A stretch of 64,000 nucleotides of DNA from Panulirus ornatus (GCF_036320965.1 NC_092230.1:43988735-44052734), one strand, 5' to 3'. Positions 34,318 to 47,105 are shown, counted from the stretch's first letter. The notes: a model not told the origin generated them from the sequence alone. Made by a program: numbers and translations.

Positions 34318-35045
34318 CGACGGTACGGCCCAGGGGAACGACGGTACGGCCCTGGGGAACGACGGTACGGCCCAGGGGAACGACGGTACGGCCCAGGGGA
34401 ACGACGGTACGGTCCTGGGGAACGACGGTACGGCCCAGGGGAACGACGGTACGGCCCTGGAGAACGACGGTACGGCCCTGGGGAACGACGGTACGGCCCA
34501 GGGGAACGACGGTACGGCCCAGGGGAACGACGGTACGGCCCAGGGAACGACGGTACGGCCCAGGGGAACGACGGTACGGCCCTGGGGAACGACGGTACGG
34601 CCCTGGGGAACGACGGTACGGCCCAGGGGAACGACGGTACGGCCCTGGGGAACGACGGTACGGCCCAGGGGAACGACGGTACGGCCCTGGGAACGACGGT
34701 ACGGCCCAGGGGAACGACGGTACGGCCCAGGGGAACGACGGTGCGGCCCTGGGGAGCGACGGTACGGCCCTGGGGAACGACGGTACGGCCCTGGGGAACG
34801 ACGGTACGGTCCTGGGGAACGACGGTACGGCCCTGGGGATCGACGGTACGGCCCAGGGGAACGACGGTACGGTCCTGGGGAACGACGGTACGGCCCTGGG
34901 GAGCGACGGTACGGCCCTGGGGAACGACGGTGCGGCCCTGGGGAACGACGGTACGGCCCTGGGGAACGACGGTACGGCCCAGGGGCGCGATGGTACGGCC
35001 CTGGGGAACGACGGTACGGCCCTGGGGAAAGACGGTACGGCCCTG
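34318..35045. repeat. 21-base array 1, copy 2
   Basis: About 35 units; 20-base units near 34548 and 34690 shift the frames, so the ORFs differ from those of copy 1. This argues against selection on a protein. Confidence 0.95.
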
Positions 35046-35122
35046 AAGCACGTTGTAACTACTGAGTAGAACGGTACGGCCCTTAAGCACGCTATACATG
35101 TCGTGACCACGACGGTACAGCT

Positions 35123-36034
35123 CATAAGGGTCGTACCGTCATACTCAAGGTCGCACCTCATGATCAAGGGTCGTAAGGTCGTGCTCAAGGGTCGTGCCGT
35201 CCTGCTCAGGGGTCGTAACTTCATGATCAAGGGTCGTACCTTCATGATCTAGGGTCGTACCGTCATAGTCAAGGTCGCTCCATCAAACCCAGGAGTCGTA
35301 CCTTATGCTCGTGTCGTACCGTCATGCTCAAGGGTCGTAAAGCCATGATCACCAGTCGCACCGTCATCTCAAGGATCGTACCGTCATGCTCAAGGATCGT
35401 ACCGTCATGTTCAAGGATCGTACCATCATGCTTAAGAGTCGTACCGTCATGGTCATGGGTCGTACCGTCATGTTCAAGAGTCTGCCGTCATGTTCACGGG
35501 TCGTACCGTCATGCTTAAGAGTCGTACCGTCATGCTCAAGGTTCGTACCGTTGTGCTCAAGGATCGTACCGTCATGTTCAAGGGTCGTACCGTCATGTTC
35601 GAGGATCGTACCATCATGCTTAAGAGTTGTACCGTCATGCTCAAGGGTCGTACCGTCATGCTTAAGGGTCGCCCCGTCATGCTCAAGGATCGTACCGTCA
35701 TGCTTAAGGGTCGTACCGTCGTGCTCAAAGGTCGTACCGTCGTGCTCAAGGATCGTAACGTCATGTTCAAGGGTCTACCGTCATGTTCAAGGGTCGTACC
35801 GTCATGTTCGTGGATCGTACCGTCATGTTCAAGGATCGTACCGTCATGTTCATGGTCTACCGTCATGTTCGAGGATCGTAACGTCATGTTTAAGGGTCGT
35901 AACGTCATGTTCAAGGGTCGTACCGTCATGTTCAAGGGTCGTACCGTCATGTTCAAGGGTCGTACCGTCATACTCAAGGGTCGTACCGTCATGCTCAAGG
36001 GTCGTACCGTCATGCTCCAAGGTACCGTCATCCG
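35123..36034. repeat. 21-base array 2, copy 2, opposite orientation
   Basis: Unit by unit like 29500-30410. Confidence 0.93.
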
Positions 36035-36110
36035 GTTGGCTGGATGAATGAGGAAAGCTTAATTAAGGTGGGCCTTGGGCGGTACAGACGAACATGGAAT
36101 GTTCTTGAAG

Positions 36111-36835
36111 TGAGTGTTAGCTGAGGATAATGGTGTAAGGAGCGAGTGTTAGCTGAGGATAATGGTGTAAGGAGCGAGTGTTAGCTGAGGATATTGGTGT
36201 AAGGAGGGAGTGTTAGCTGAGGATATTGGTGTAAGGAGTGAGTGTTAGCTGAGGATATTGGTGTAAGGAGCGAGTGTTAGCTGAGGATAATGGTGTAAGG
36301 AGCGAGTGTTAGCTGAGGATATTGGTGTAAGGAGGGAGTGTTAGCTAAGGATATTGGTGTAAGGAGCGAGTGTTAGCTGAGGATATTGGTGTAAGGAGGG
36401 AGTGTTAGCTGAGGATAATGGTGTAAGGAGTGAGTGTTAGCTGAGGATATTGGTGTAAGGAGGGAGTGTTAGCTGAGGATAATGGTGTAAGGAGTGAGTG
36501 TTAGCTGAGGATATTGATGTAAGGAAGGAGTGTTAGCTGAGGATATTGGTGTCAGGAGGGAGTGTTAGCTGAGGATATTGGTGTAAGGAAGGAGTGTTAG
36601 CTGAGGATGTTGGTGTAAGTTGTAAGTGTTAGCTGAGGATATTTGTGTAAAGAGTAACTGTTAGCTGAGGATATTGATGTAAGTAGTAAGTGTTAGCTGA
36701 GGATAATGGTGTAAGGAGTGAGTGTTAGCTGAGGATATTTGTGTAAAGAGTAACTGTTAGCTGAGGATATTGATGTAAGTAGTAAGTGTTAGCTGAGGAT
36801 ACTGGTGTAAGGAGCGAGTGTTAGCTGAGGACATT
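36111..36835. repeat. 32-base array, copy 2
   Basis: Same unit order as copy 1. Confidence 0.93.
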
Positions 36836-37281
36836 GGTGTAACAAAATTAAATAAAACCATCATTGGCGGCGAAGTGAAGATAACGGATACTAATTTGAT
36901 GAAGAAAAAAAATTATATAGCATTGTAGAAAAAAAAATAATATAGGAAGTGTGAAGAAAAGTGAAGGGGGTAACAGACATAAACAGGATCAGGATCAACA
37001 GAAGGAATACGTAACAACGGTAGCAGCACTTCTAACTTTCAGTAGCAAACGGTAACGGCTGACATAGCAACAGTAATAACAGTAGTGATAGCTGATATAG
37101 TAGTAATACTAACAGTAACAGCAGTAGAAAATTAACACAAACGGAAACAGTAATATTAACAATATCAGCAAAAGCATCACTAATATTAACTGTAACAACA
37201 GAAGGACTGACCGGTAATAACGACAACAGTAGTTTTAAACGGTGGTAGGAAAAACATATCGTTCCGTCGATCCATCTGTTT

Positions 37282-37750
37282 TTGATTAGGCGAGAGAACC
37301 ACCTGCCGTTGATGAGACGAGAGAACCACCTGTCCTTGACGAGGGGAGAGAACCACCTGTCCATGACGAGGGGAGAGAACCACCTGCCCTTGATGAAGCA
37401 AGAGAACCACTTGTCCTTGATGAGACGAGAGAACCACCTGCCCTTGATGAGGAGAGAGAACCACCTGCCCTTGATAAGGCGAGAGAACCACCTGCCCTTG
37501 ATGAGGCGAGAGAACCACTTGTCCTTGATGAGACGAGAGAACCACCTGCCCTTGATGAGGCGAGAGAACCACCTGCCCTTGATGAGGCGAGAGAACCACC
37601 TGCCCTCGATGAGACGAGAGAACCACCTGTCCTTGACGAGGGGAGAGAACCACCTGCCCTTGATGAAGCAAGAGAACCACTTGTCCTTGATGAGACGAGA
37701 GAACCATCTGTCCTTGATGAGACAAGAGAACCACCTGTCCTTGGTGAGGC
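37282..37750. repeat. 27-base array, copy 2
   Basis: About 17 units, one more than copy 1 (the CCTGTCCATGACGAGG unit near 37357). Confidence 0.93.
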
Positions 37751-39139
37751 AGAGCCTTTGTCTACTTATCCCAGCTGACGGACGCCACGGGAAGTACCAT
37801 TTAAACGTGAGTCAGACGGAAATGACATCTTTGTCGTTCGTATTTTTCTCGTGCGTAATTGGGATAGCTAATTCATTGACTTAATAGGGGTGAGGTCTAT
37901 CCTATTTAATCAGATTTCAGGAGACGGCTAATTGGGGGGTTAATTTGGTCGTGTCGTGTGCGGCATGGCGTCCGGGCTCCTGTGTTAGGGAGCCATATAC
38001 ATAACCTTGGCTATTTAACCTTGGATCATAAAAAGGAAAACTACGCCAGTTACCCATGACATTGTATACACTGTTTTCTCATAAGCATCATAGAAAATGT
38101 AGAAGCATTAGACCCCTAACTCTGTAATTTGGGTTTTTTCCCAGCGTTAGGCCTTTTGTTAAATAAAAAGGTTTAGATTGTGGTTCAGCTTGGTTCATAA
38201 CTTTCAATTGTCCGTGGAACTAAGCACAGGTGATGTCTGCCATACAAACTATTTAGATAACATGAGATAGATAACCTGTTAAGAATGTATTCGAGTTTAA
38301 GGAACTTGAAATATCTTTTTAAACGCAAACTTGAGTTATTTTCATTGTGCATAGATCCAAATGCATATCAGCCATATCAGCAATGTTTAGATACATGATC
38401 TGTTCATAGAACATTTGTCAAAAAAAAGATTTTTGATATTTTGATGAACAATGAAATTTTTTGACAAAAATCATGAAATGCTGTTTTGTACCGTGTCCAT
38501 AACCCAAAAATAAATTCTCACAGCTAACCGTTAATTACTTGATGATATACAGCTCATATGAAAATGACTTTAAACTCACACCCGTTTTGCCTGTGGAACT
38601 TAAAACAGATGTTACTACAAGCAACACAAGGGTTCCACGCAACACTCTTATCCCATTACGAAATAGGAATGTCTTGCCCTGCAGTGTGTGTATTTGCAAC
38701 ACTTGAATGGAGGGGGAAAACTAGGCCACGTTTTTCTCTAAACATTTCTAGTGATGTATGGCTATTATTTGCTTCAGCTGTTGCTTGTTAACCCCAAGTA
38801 GGGACGAGGGAGTACCCTAGTCTTTAAATAGAGACAGGAGTAACGTAGTATTCAAATAGGGACGAGGGATTAACATAGTAAGGTATCCTAATTCTGAAAG
38901 GAATGGGGGAGAAGAATAGATTGGAATGAAAGGAAGGTTTTATAGCCATGTTTAAGCGTAGCATAATTATTCCTCAAGAACGAGTAGAATAGTTAAAAAA
39001 AAAAAAAGATGGTCTATTTTTCAGTTTATTATATCACACTTTCAGGGATTTGAGAGTTATCCTGTATATGATTACTCAAGTGTTATGATTGTATCAACCA
39101 ACCTGTTCGCTTGTGTTGGAAACCATGACCACACGCTTT
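37751..39139. other. Unique AT-rich part of copy 2
   Basis: As 32096-33483; no gene signal. Confidence 0.35.
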
Positions 39140-39307
39140 TATGTATCCTTATCCTAGGTCATATATCCTTATATCATATATCCTTATCCTAGGTCATATA
39201 TCCTTAGCCTAGCTTAAATATCCTTAGCTTAGCTTATTTATCCTTAGCCATGTTAATCTATCCTTAGCTATATACTCTTACCTAGCTATATATAAACTAG
39301 GCTAAGG

Positions 39308-39309
<2 letters not shown>
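39140..39309. repeat. ATATCCTTAGCCTAGC-type short tandem, copy 2
   Basis: Same as 33484-33650. Confidence 0.8.

Positions 39310-39378
<69 letters not shown>
39310..39378. repeat. (TA)n microsatellite
   Basis: Ends copy 2 and abuts the element A head. Confidence 0.95.
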
Positions 39379-39380
<2 letters not shown>

Positions 39381-39615
39381 TCCCTGGGATAGGGGAGAAA
39401 GAATACTTCCCATGTATTCCCTACGTGTGGTAGAAGGCGACTAAAAGGGGAGGGAGCGGGGGGCTGGAAATCCTCCCCTCTCGTTTTTTTTTTTAATTTT
39501 CCAAAAGAAGGAACAGAAGGGAGCCAGGTGAGGATATTCCCTCAAAGGCCCAGTCCTCTGTTCTTCACGCTACCTCGCTAACGCGGGAAATGGCGAATAC
39601 TATGAAAGAAAAAAA

Positions 39616-39618
<3 letters not shown>
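39379..39618 (+). repeat. Element A copy, full-length
   Basis: Head ATCCCTGGGATAGGGGAGAA, tail GCTACCTCGCTAACGCGGGA. (TA)n on both sides. It is absent from the end of duplication copy 1, so it is not part of the duplicated unit. Confidence 0.88.

Positions 39619-39685
<67 letters not shown>
39619..39685. repeat. (TA)n microsatellite
   Basis: 3' of element A. Confidence 0.95.
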
Positions 39686-39687
<2 letters not shown>

Positions 39688-40233
39688 AGAGCCTAGGAAG
39701 TGGCTTGGTCACCACCTGTTGTGGGCGTGGCCAACCATTCTCCGCACTGCTGGACGTCCAATTGCCAGTTCATTCTACATGCAAATACTAATTAAGTCAG
39801 TCTGTAATTACCCCGAGTGAAGGAGTCATGTTATTTTCAACATTACCCAAAAAGTATTCGCCCGTTTTTTTTTAGCTTTCGTGGCTTATGAAGAGTTTAA
39901 ACCGTTAACAGAAGATTTGAACTTGAATTTCTTAAACATTTATGTCTTAATGATTCATGGAACTGTCGCCGGTGTAATCACCAAGGTCAGATGATTAACA
40001 TGTTCCGGGAAAAAAAAGAATTACTGGTGTATTTCTAATTTTATTTATTTCTTTTTTTTTGCGATGATTGTTGTCATCAGACGAACGGCAGGGACAAGAT
40101 GGCGTTCGCGATGACGTCATGGATTCAGGAGATGGCGTGGAGTTCTGGGGGGATTCCCCCACGCCCGCGCTCCCTCCCTCTCTCCTCGACTTGACTGATC
40201 GTCATTGAGAAGATAAATAGTTTCCTAGAAAGG
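39686..40233. other. Unassigned 550 bases
   Basis: No supported feature; a TGACGTCA octamer occurs near 40113. Confidence 0.3.
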
Positions 40234-40315
40234 GAAAATATTGCTACTACCACTACCACTACTACTACTACCACTACTACTACTAGTACTACTAGTACTA
40301 GTACTACTACTACTA
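40234..40315. repeat. (CTA)n/(CCA)n triplet repeat
   Basis: About 27 triplets of CTA with CCA and GTA interruptions; minus strand gives a polyvaline ORF. Confidence 0.9.
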
Positions 40316-40615
40316 GAATTGAAATAACGCAATAATGATCATAAACCCCCATAACTCAAATGATATATAGAGAGAGACTATCATATTTCCACAGGTAAAA
40401 GCTCTTGCCTAACACACTCCTCTAAGCTGACGACAACACCAGCCGTGTTGGAATGAGTCATTATGGTCATGAACCTTTTTACGATGTCTTTCGTAAACCC
40501 ACAGTGTAGTCCAGCAGCGCATGACGCGGAACTCACGAATATATATGTGTCTCCTTTACCATTGCTCATCCCGTGCGTGAACAAGGTAAGTCTCGTTTTA
40601 TATAAATTTACTAGA

Positions 40616-40618
<3 letters not shown>

Positions 40619-40677
<59 letters not shown>
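40619..40677. repeat. (TA)n microsatellite
   Basis: About 29 units. Confidence 0.95.
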
Positions 40678-40679
<2 letters not shown>

Positions 40680-40689
40680 CATTTTTTTT

Positions 40690-41525
40690 TGAGTACCCAG
40701 AGGGTAGCCTTTGGTCTCGTGGGTCATGAAGGGCCCTAGGTAGCCCCCTGGCCTCGTGGGCCATGACAGACCCTAGGTAGCCCCATGGCCTCGTGGGTCA
40801 TGAAGGGCCCTAGGTAGCCGCCTGGTCTCGTAGGTCATGAAGAGCCCTAGGTAGCCCCCTGGTCTCGTGGGCCATGACAGACCCTAGGTAGCTCCCCGGT
40901 CTCGTGGGTCATGACAGACCCTACGTAGCCCCCTGGCCTCGTGGGTCATGAAAGACCATAGGTAGCTCGCTGGCCTCGTGGATCATGAGAGACCCCAGGT
41001 AGCACCTGTCCTCGAGGATCACAAGAGACCCCAGGTAGCACCTGTCCTCGAGGATCATGAGAGACCGCTGGTAGCCCCTGTCCTCGAGGATCATGAGAGA
41101 CCGCTGGTAGCCCCTGTCCTCGAGGATCATGAGAGACCCCAGGTAGCACCTGTCCTCGAGGATCACAAGAGACCCTGGGTAAACCTTGCCCTCGAGGACC
41201 ATAAGAAACTCCAAGTAGCCCCTGTTCTCGAGGACCGTAAGAAACCCCAAGTAGCCCCTATCCTCGAGGATCATGAGACCCTAGGTAGCCCCTGGCCTCG
41301 GGGGAATATGACACACTGGGTAGCCCCTGGCCTCGAGGGATTATGACACACTGCGTAGCCCCTGGCCTCGAGGGATTATGACACACTGGGTAGCCCCTGG
41401 CCTCGGGGGAATATGACACACTGGGTAGCCCCCTGGCCTCGAGGGATTATGACACACTGGGTAGCCCCTGGCCTCGCGGGGATTATGACACACTGGGTAG
41501 CCCCCTGGCCTCGGGGGATGATGAG
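40690..41525. repeat. 35-37-base minisatellite (GTAGCCCCTGGCCTCG)
   Basis: About 23 units in three blocks: 37-base GGGTCATGA units (40690-40980), 36-base CCTGTCCTCGAGGATCATGA units (40980-41280), and 35-base GGGATTATGACACACTGG units (41280-41525). Homogenisation differs from block to block. Confidence 0.9.
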
Positions 41526-41626
41526 ACGCCGTGCCTGGAATACTGGACATGAGAATCAATACGCCAGATCTACGCTCCTGTCAGTAAAAAACGTGAAGTT
41601 GATTATAACGTACGCATTATGACGCC

Positions 41627-41630
<4 letters not shown>

Positions 41631-41708
<78 letters not shown>
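41631..41708. repeat. (GA)n microsatellite
   Basis: About 39 units. Confidence 0.95.
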
Positions 41709-41710
<2 letters not shown>

Positions 41711-41794
41711 TTACCCATGACGCAAGTGAAACGTGCGCGCTGCGAGCGCGCTGAGGCTGCGTTAATCTTCCTCACATTCCTGCATATCGGGCCT

Positions 41795-41880
41795 GGGGGA
41801 GTGTGGAGAGGAGTGGAGGGGGGGGGAGTGTGGAGTGGAGTGGAGGGGGGGTGGAGTGGAGTGGAGTGGAGGGGGAGGTA
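41795..41880. repeat. G-rich GTGGAGTGGAGTGGAGGGGG tandem
   Basis: Five- and ten-base GGAGT-type units over about 85 bases. Confidence 0.75.
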
Positions 41881-41989
41881 TGAATGTCCGACGCTCGCTC
41901 CAAGGCCGGCGCGCCATCACCGTAGCAACAGAGTTAAACGAACTTTTATGAAAGAGGATATTTCCATGCTGGGCTAACGTTAGACACTG

Positions 41990-42041
<52 letters not shown>
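41990..42041. repeat. (TTA)n microsatellite
   Basis: About 17 triplets, left flank of an element A copy. Confidence 0.95.
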
Positions 42042-42043
<2 letters not shown>

Positions 42044-42056
42044 TTTTTTTTTTTTT

Positions 42057-42298
42057 CTTTTTCTTTCAAACTATTCGCCATTTCCCGCGTTAGCGAGGTA
42101 GCGTTAAGAACAGAGAACTGGGCCTTTGAGGGAATATCCTCACCTGGCCCACGTCTCTGTTCCTTCTTTTGGAAAATTAAAAAAAAAATAATGAGAGGGG
42201 AGGATTTCCAGCCCCCCCCCCGCTCCCTCCCCTTTTAGTCGCCTTCTACGACACGCAGGGAATACGTGGGAAGTATTCTTTCTCCCCTATCCCCGGGG

Positions 42299-42300
<2 letters not shown>
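42057..42300 (-). repeat. Element A copy, full-length, inside (TTA)n
   Basis: Reverse copy with tail CCATTTCCCGCGTTAGCGAG and head CTATCCCCGGGGAT. It is flanked on both sides by (TTA)n instead of the usual (TA)n. Confidence 0.9.

Positions 42301-42354
<54 letters not shown>
42299..42354. repeat. (TTA)n microsatellite
   Basis: About 18 triplets, right flank of element A. Confidence 0.95.
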
Positions 42355-42860
42355 GATTTCTCCATCCGCTTATCTAACGAGGCCGGCTTAGGATCTGCTC
42401 TATGTCATATCGGGGGGTGACGCTCGCCGGTCTTGGCGTTGCGACACCCGGGAAATTTTTAAAAAAAAATGGGGAGTGGAGTGAGTGGGGGAGGAGGAGG
42501 GTGTTGGTGTTGGACGGGAAGTGTATGAAGACGACACCAGGAAAAAGGAAGTTTTCGTCGGTACATAATTGGACCTGAGTGGTGGCTTGAAATGAAGTGG
42601 ATTTCTGAATCATTTCTCGACTTTGGTGTGGATGCAAGACCTTGGTGTGTGTGTGTATGTGTGTGTGTGTGTGTGGCCAGCGTCCTGCACCGTTCCCCAG
42701 CTGGTGCGTCCGGCGGGCCACAGTACCCAGCTGCGTAAGACAGTGTAGGGAGTGTAGGAGGGGGGTGTAGTGAGGCGGGCGTTGGACGACGTGTGATACA
42801 CAGGTGTGAATATCCGGTAGTGGCTGATCGCGCACTGGGACGTGCCAGGATGGTTCAAGG
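42355..42860. other. Unassigned 500 bases with a (GT)n tract
   Basis: A short GT run is at 42643-42674. The minus ORF at 42374-42835 has no recognisable domain. Confidence 0.3.
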
Positions 42861-42864
42861 CTCT

Positions 42865-43640
42865 GCAGGCTGGTCAGGAGTAGGTTACGGGGGTGCAGGC
42901 TGGCCAGGTGCAGGTTTCGGGGGTGCAGGTTGGCCTGGTGTAGGCTACGGGGGTGCAGGCTGGCCAGGTGTAGGCTACGGGGGTGTAGGCTGGCTAGGAG
43001 CAGGTTACGGGGGTGCAGGCTGGCCAGGAGCAGGTTACGGGAGTGCAGGTTGGCCAGGTGCAGGTTACGGGGGGTGCAGGCTGGCCAGGTGTAGGCTACG
43101 GGGGTGCAGGCTGGCCAGGTAGCAGGTCACAGTAGTGCAGGGTTGACGGGCAGCAGGTCACGGTGGTGCAGGCTGACAGGCAGCAGGTCACGGTGGTGCA
43201 GGCTGACAGGCAGCAGGTCTCGCTCATCGAAGCTGACACAGGTCAGGCTGGTGTAGGCTGATAGGCAGCAGGTCATAATGATGTAGGTTGACTGGCAAGT
43301 TATAGTGGTGCAGGCTAGCAGGCAGTAGGTCACTGTGATAGGGGCTGGGAGGCAGGTCACACGGTGGTACAGGATAGCATGCGGCAGGTCACGGTGATAC
43401 AGAAGAGTAGACAGGTCACGGTGGTGCAGGCTGTCTGATAGCAGGCCACGGAGATGTGTACTGCCGGACGTGTAGCTATTCTGTGACGCAAACTGATGGA
43501 TAGCAGGTCACGATATTACAGGCTCATCAACAAATCATGGTAAAGCAGGCTGACAGATCGTAGACCTCCCCCCCCACTGTGCAGGCTGACAACTGGTTAG
43601 GGTACAGGCTAACAGACAACAAACAGGTCACGCAGGTGCA
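42865..43640. repeat. 30-base minisatellite (CAGGCTGGCCAGGTGTAGGC)
   Basis: Nine regular 30-base units to 43130, then about a dozen diverging units with GACAGGCAGCAGGTCACGGT. The first part gives an AGYGGAGWPG ORF that I do not accept as coding. Confidence 0.88.
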
Positions 43641-44682
43641 GGTAAACCATGGTCATGCAGGCTTGGTAGGGGAGCAGGAGGATGCAGGTCGTGCTGGTGT
43701 AGGCCGGCAGGCTGGAGCTTCCGGCATGTCGCGAGTGTGTCACACCACTGGACCTGTGGTCCTCTTCTTACGTACCCCAGAGTTACACCGCCATAACTAC
43801 CATCTAAACCCCCCCTTCCCTCCCTCCCCTTAGTGTGGCCTGCGCAGGCTCAGACCTTGACACATTGTGCCTCCCCCCCTTCCTGTAGCCATATATCCCC
43901 CCCCACACACCCCCATAATCCCCACAACAGGTTAGCAAATCCTCCATCCCCCCATATGGAGCAGCAGAGGCAGTGTCATCTGCTAATGGCAGAATGGTCC
44001 ATAAACTCACCATCTCTGCTCACACGTAGTCTGGGTGTTCTTTTAAAACTTCGCCTGCGTCACGGGTGGTGATGGCGAGCCCTCAATGATCCGTAATTGA
44101 TTTATATTAACAAAAAAAAAAAGAAGAATAATAATCTGAGTTATCCAAAGGCAAAGACAATATAACTTTTGTACTCATCGCTTCAAGCTGTTGTGAGGGA
44201 GGAGGGAACAGAGACGCATCCATCATCAACTTTTGGCAAAGTCTCCCTCCCTCCCTCTTACGTCATGCAGGACCGGGGAGTGAACGATAGTTAGGGAGAC
44301 GAGGAACGATGGCATTGGCCACCTGCGGGTAGGGCAGGTGAAGGTGTGGGGAGGTGGGGGAATGGGAGGGATGGAGGAATGGGAGGTGGTGGTGGAGGGT
44401 GCGGGCAGTAGACACCAATGTCGACAAGAGGCAAGTACGACAAGTTCAGTTGGCTCGTGGTCCTGGTGGCGTGAAGACGTACTCGCTGCTGGTCCAAACT
44501 CACTCCCTCCTCCTTCTTTCCCCCCAACCTTACCGTTGCCTGCGGGTGGGGAAAAAAGAGAAAAAAAAGAACCAGTCACAGTCAATTCCAGGACGAGGAA
44601 AGAAGGTGCTAGCGTCGTCCAACGATTATTTCCCAGGAGGGGGAAAAAAATATATGAGCTACCGTGACATTGTTATTTCCTA
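43641..44682. other. Unassigned 1-kb region
   Basis: C-rich and G-rich stretches at 43805-43920 and 44340-44400. No gene supported. Confidence 0.3.
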
Positions 44683-44969
44683 GGATGAGTCTCTCTCCAT
44701 AGTTTTGTGATTGCGAACCCCTAAAACCTGTGAATTCCGGGAGCTGGTTGGTGAGTTGTGACCAGTGTGTCTATCTGGTTGGAGCTGTGCTGACGACAAC
44801 GCTTCGTTAAGCTGCAGGTGAGTGTGTGTCCCCCCCTCCGGCTCATCTTCAGTACGATCGGAAATCTCCTTTGACTGTATTTGTTTATACGTATTTGTAG
44901 ATGTGTTTCGCTGGGGTTTTATTGCCGTTATTAGTAGTTGAAGACTAGATCAAGGGTTTTTGGGTTTGA

Positions 44970-44972
<3 letters not shown>

Positions 44973-45045
<73 letters not shown>
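44973..45045. repeat. (TA)n microsatellite
   Basis: About 36 units. Confidence 0.95.
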
Positions 45046-45047
<2 letters not shown>

Positions 45048-47026
45048 GTGTGTATGTATGTATATATAATATAAATGTGTGAATATTTTTATTTATCATG
45101 ATTTATGCATTATTTTTCTTCATTATTCACTCATGCACGATTTATTATTTTAAACGACCAAACATAACGGGAATGAGCCTTTGCGACAGTAATTACCCCC
45201 CAGTCTTCACAAGGCTCATTTACAGGATAGTTTACGTGTAAGAAAGCTCCTCTCTCTGTCGCATTGTATAAAATCCAAGCCTACCTTCAGGTATGGCTGC
45301 AGGGTATCAATTAATCTCACCAAGTTGGGTTAAAGGGTGATTCTTTGGTTATTCCTTTGCGTTATTAGTTACCGGGGGCCGGATTTCTGGCATGTAAACA
45401 ATGGTACTTAAGAGGCTGTATTGAGACGTGAATTATAATTACTGTAATACGGTTTAATATGATCTTTCTCGTCAGTGTTATTAAATTCGGGCAAAATTGA
45501 TCTTATCTGTATTTCTCTCGGTATTATTTGCCTTTTGGACATTTAATTTTAGGTTTGTAACGTTACAATTAGTTTTTTGCGTGTCTTTTTAAACGATTCC
45601 AACCTTCATTTTTCCGCAAATCACTTTATTTACCCACATGGAATAGGTTCCCGTGTGAATGTACGAAGCTAAATGTTTAACCCCCACCTCCCTCGTTCAG
45701 GTAGTAAAGTTGCCCTTTTTAGATTTTTTAGCATTTATATTTTTAATCTCCATTATGAACTGCAAGTAAGAGCGTACGATCCTCGAGCACGACTTTATGA
45801 GTGGGGTGGTGTGGGGTTGGGGTGTGGGGAGGGAAGGAAGGGGTTGAGGTTGAAGGTTCTCTTAGGCCATCATGCCCTTTGTGTTATGCTGTTGCCATTC
45901 AAGAGATGTGTTGTTGAATACCCATTTCAGAACCGTGCCTGGTACTTGACTTGGGAGGGAGGGAGGAGGAGAGCAGCTTTAATAAATACCAAATCAGTCC
46001 TTTACGGTCAACCCATCGTCACACAAAATTGCAGTGATGCGCGCGCGCGCGAATAACACCCCCCCTCCACAACCCCCCCCTCCATCGTGCCATGCCAGCG
46101 GAAAATGGTAAACGAGTCGTGAGGAAAGCTGGAGCTAACCTTGGCCACAGGCAGGTGGCTGTGTTTATAGAGCGTTACAAGGCTTGTTATTTGGGGGATC
46201 ATAGCGGCGTGACTACGTTACAAATGACGGGGTTTCCAGTCATGGGATCATGAGGGTGTTTGGGTTGATTATGTTATTATTACTTGCTTGGGGGGGGGGG
46301 GTGTGGCGTGGGTTTTTTTTTTTTGTGTGTGTTTTTTTTAAAGTGTGGTGTTGATGGAGGATGTGGTGTTTGTTACAGATGTATTCTTCCTATGTTGTAG
46401 TGGTGGTTCCATCCACGTTATTAGTGCTTTTACATAGAACTTTTTTTTTTTTGTATTTAAAGTGGCTTTGATGAGGCGTTCAAATCACCCAACGAGCGAC
46501 CACGTCACACAAGGCGTGTTGACAGTTTCCTGGAAGCCCCTTTTTATCCATCCAGCATTTCCTGGTCTCGTAACGTATTTCTTTCTCTCTGTCGTAAATC
46601 ACACCCTGTTACTGTTGCTCGTCGCCTGCGTGTTGTCACAAGGTAATCGCTGCGTTGTTGAACATTTTTGGCTGTAAATTTTATCGGCTTTTTTTTTTTA
46701 TGGTATCCACCACAGTACTTAGAGTTGCCGACGTGGAAAAAAAATGATATCAATTTTTTTCTTTTTACATACTGGCGTGGATGTTAAGGGCGTTGTTGGT
46801 AGATTTTACGTAATTTTTTTTTCTCCGTGTGTTCATAACTGATTTTAAAACTACCGTAAGTAGGATGAGGAGTTTCTCCTGTGGAGGATTTTAGGAGGCA
46901 ACCAACGGTGTGTGTGAGGATGACACACTGGCCTCCTTGGTCGACCCCCCGACCTTGCACCTGGCCCAGTAGTGACCATCACACCCCGTTCATCCTCCCC
47001 AATTACGTACCACGATAAGTGGGTAC

Positions 47027-47029
<3 letters not shown>
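45046..47029. other. Unassigned 2-kb region, low in repeats
   Basis: AT-rich with homopolymer runs and a (GC)n hexamer run (GCGCGCGCGC at 46038). No exon or transposon identified. It may be intronic to the serpin gene if that gene's first exon lies further left (inference). Confidence 0.3.

Positions 47030-47103
<74 letters not shown>
47030..47103. repeat. (TA)n microsatellite
   Basis: Left flank of an element B fragment. Confidence 0.95.

Positions 47104-47105
<2 letters not shown>

Larger units (their letters stand above)
33723..39310. repeat. 5.63-kb tandem duplication, copy 2
   Basis: Near-identical to 28097-33660. Differences seen include a 2-base loss near 33883, three 1-base losses in array 1 units, one additional 27-base unit plus 3 bases in the 27-base array, and scattered substitutions in the AT-rich tail. 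Confidence 0.95.

Noticed and set aside
40105..40120. CRE-like TGACGTCA as a regulatory site
   Set aside because: An octamer is expected by chance about once per 65 kb and no gene is adjacent.
45673..46056. 127-codon ORF as a gene
   Set aside because: No domain, composition resembles spacer, and no splice or promoter support.
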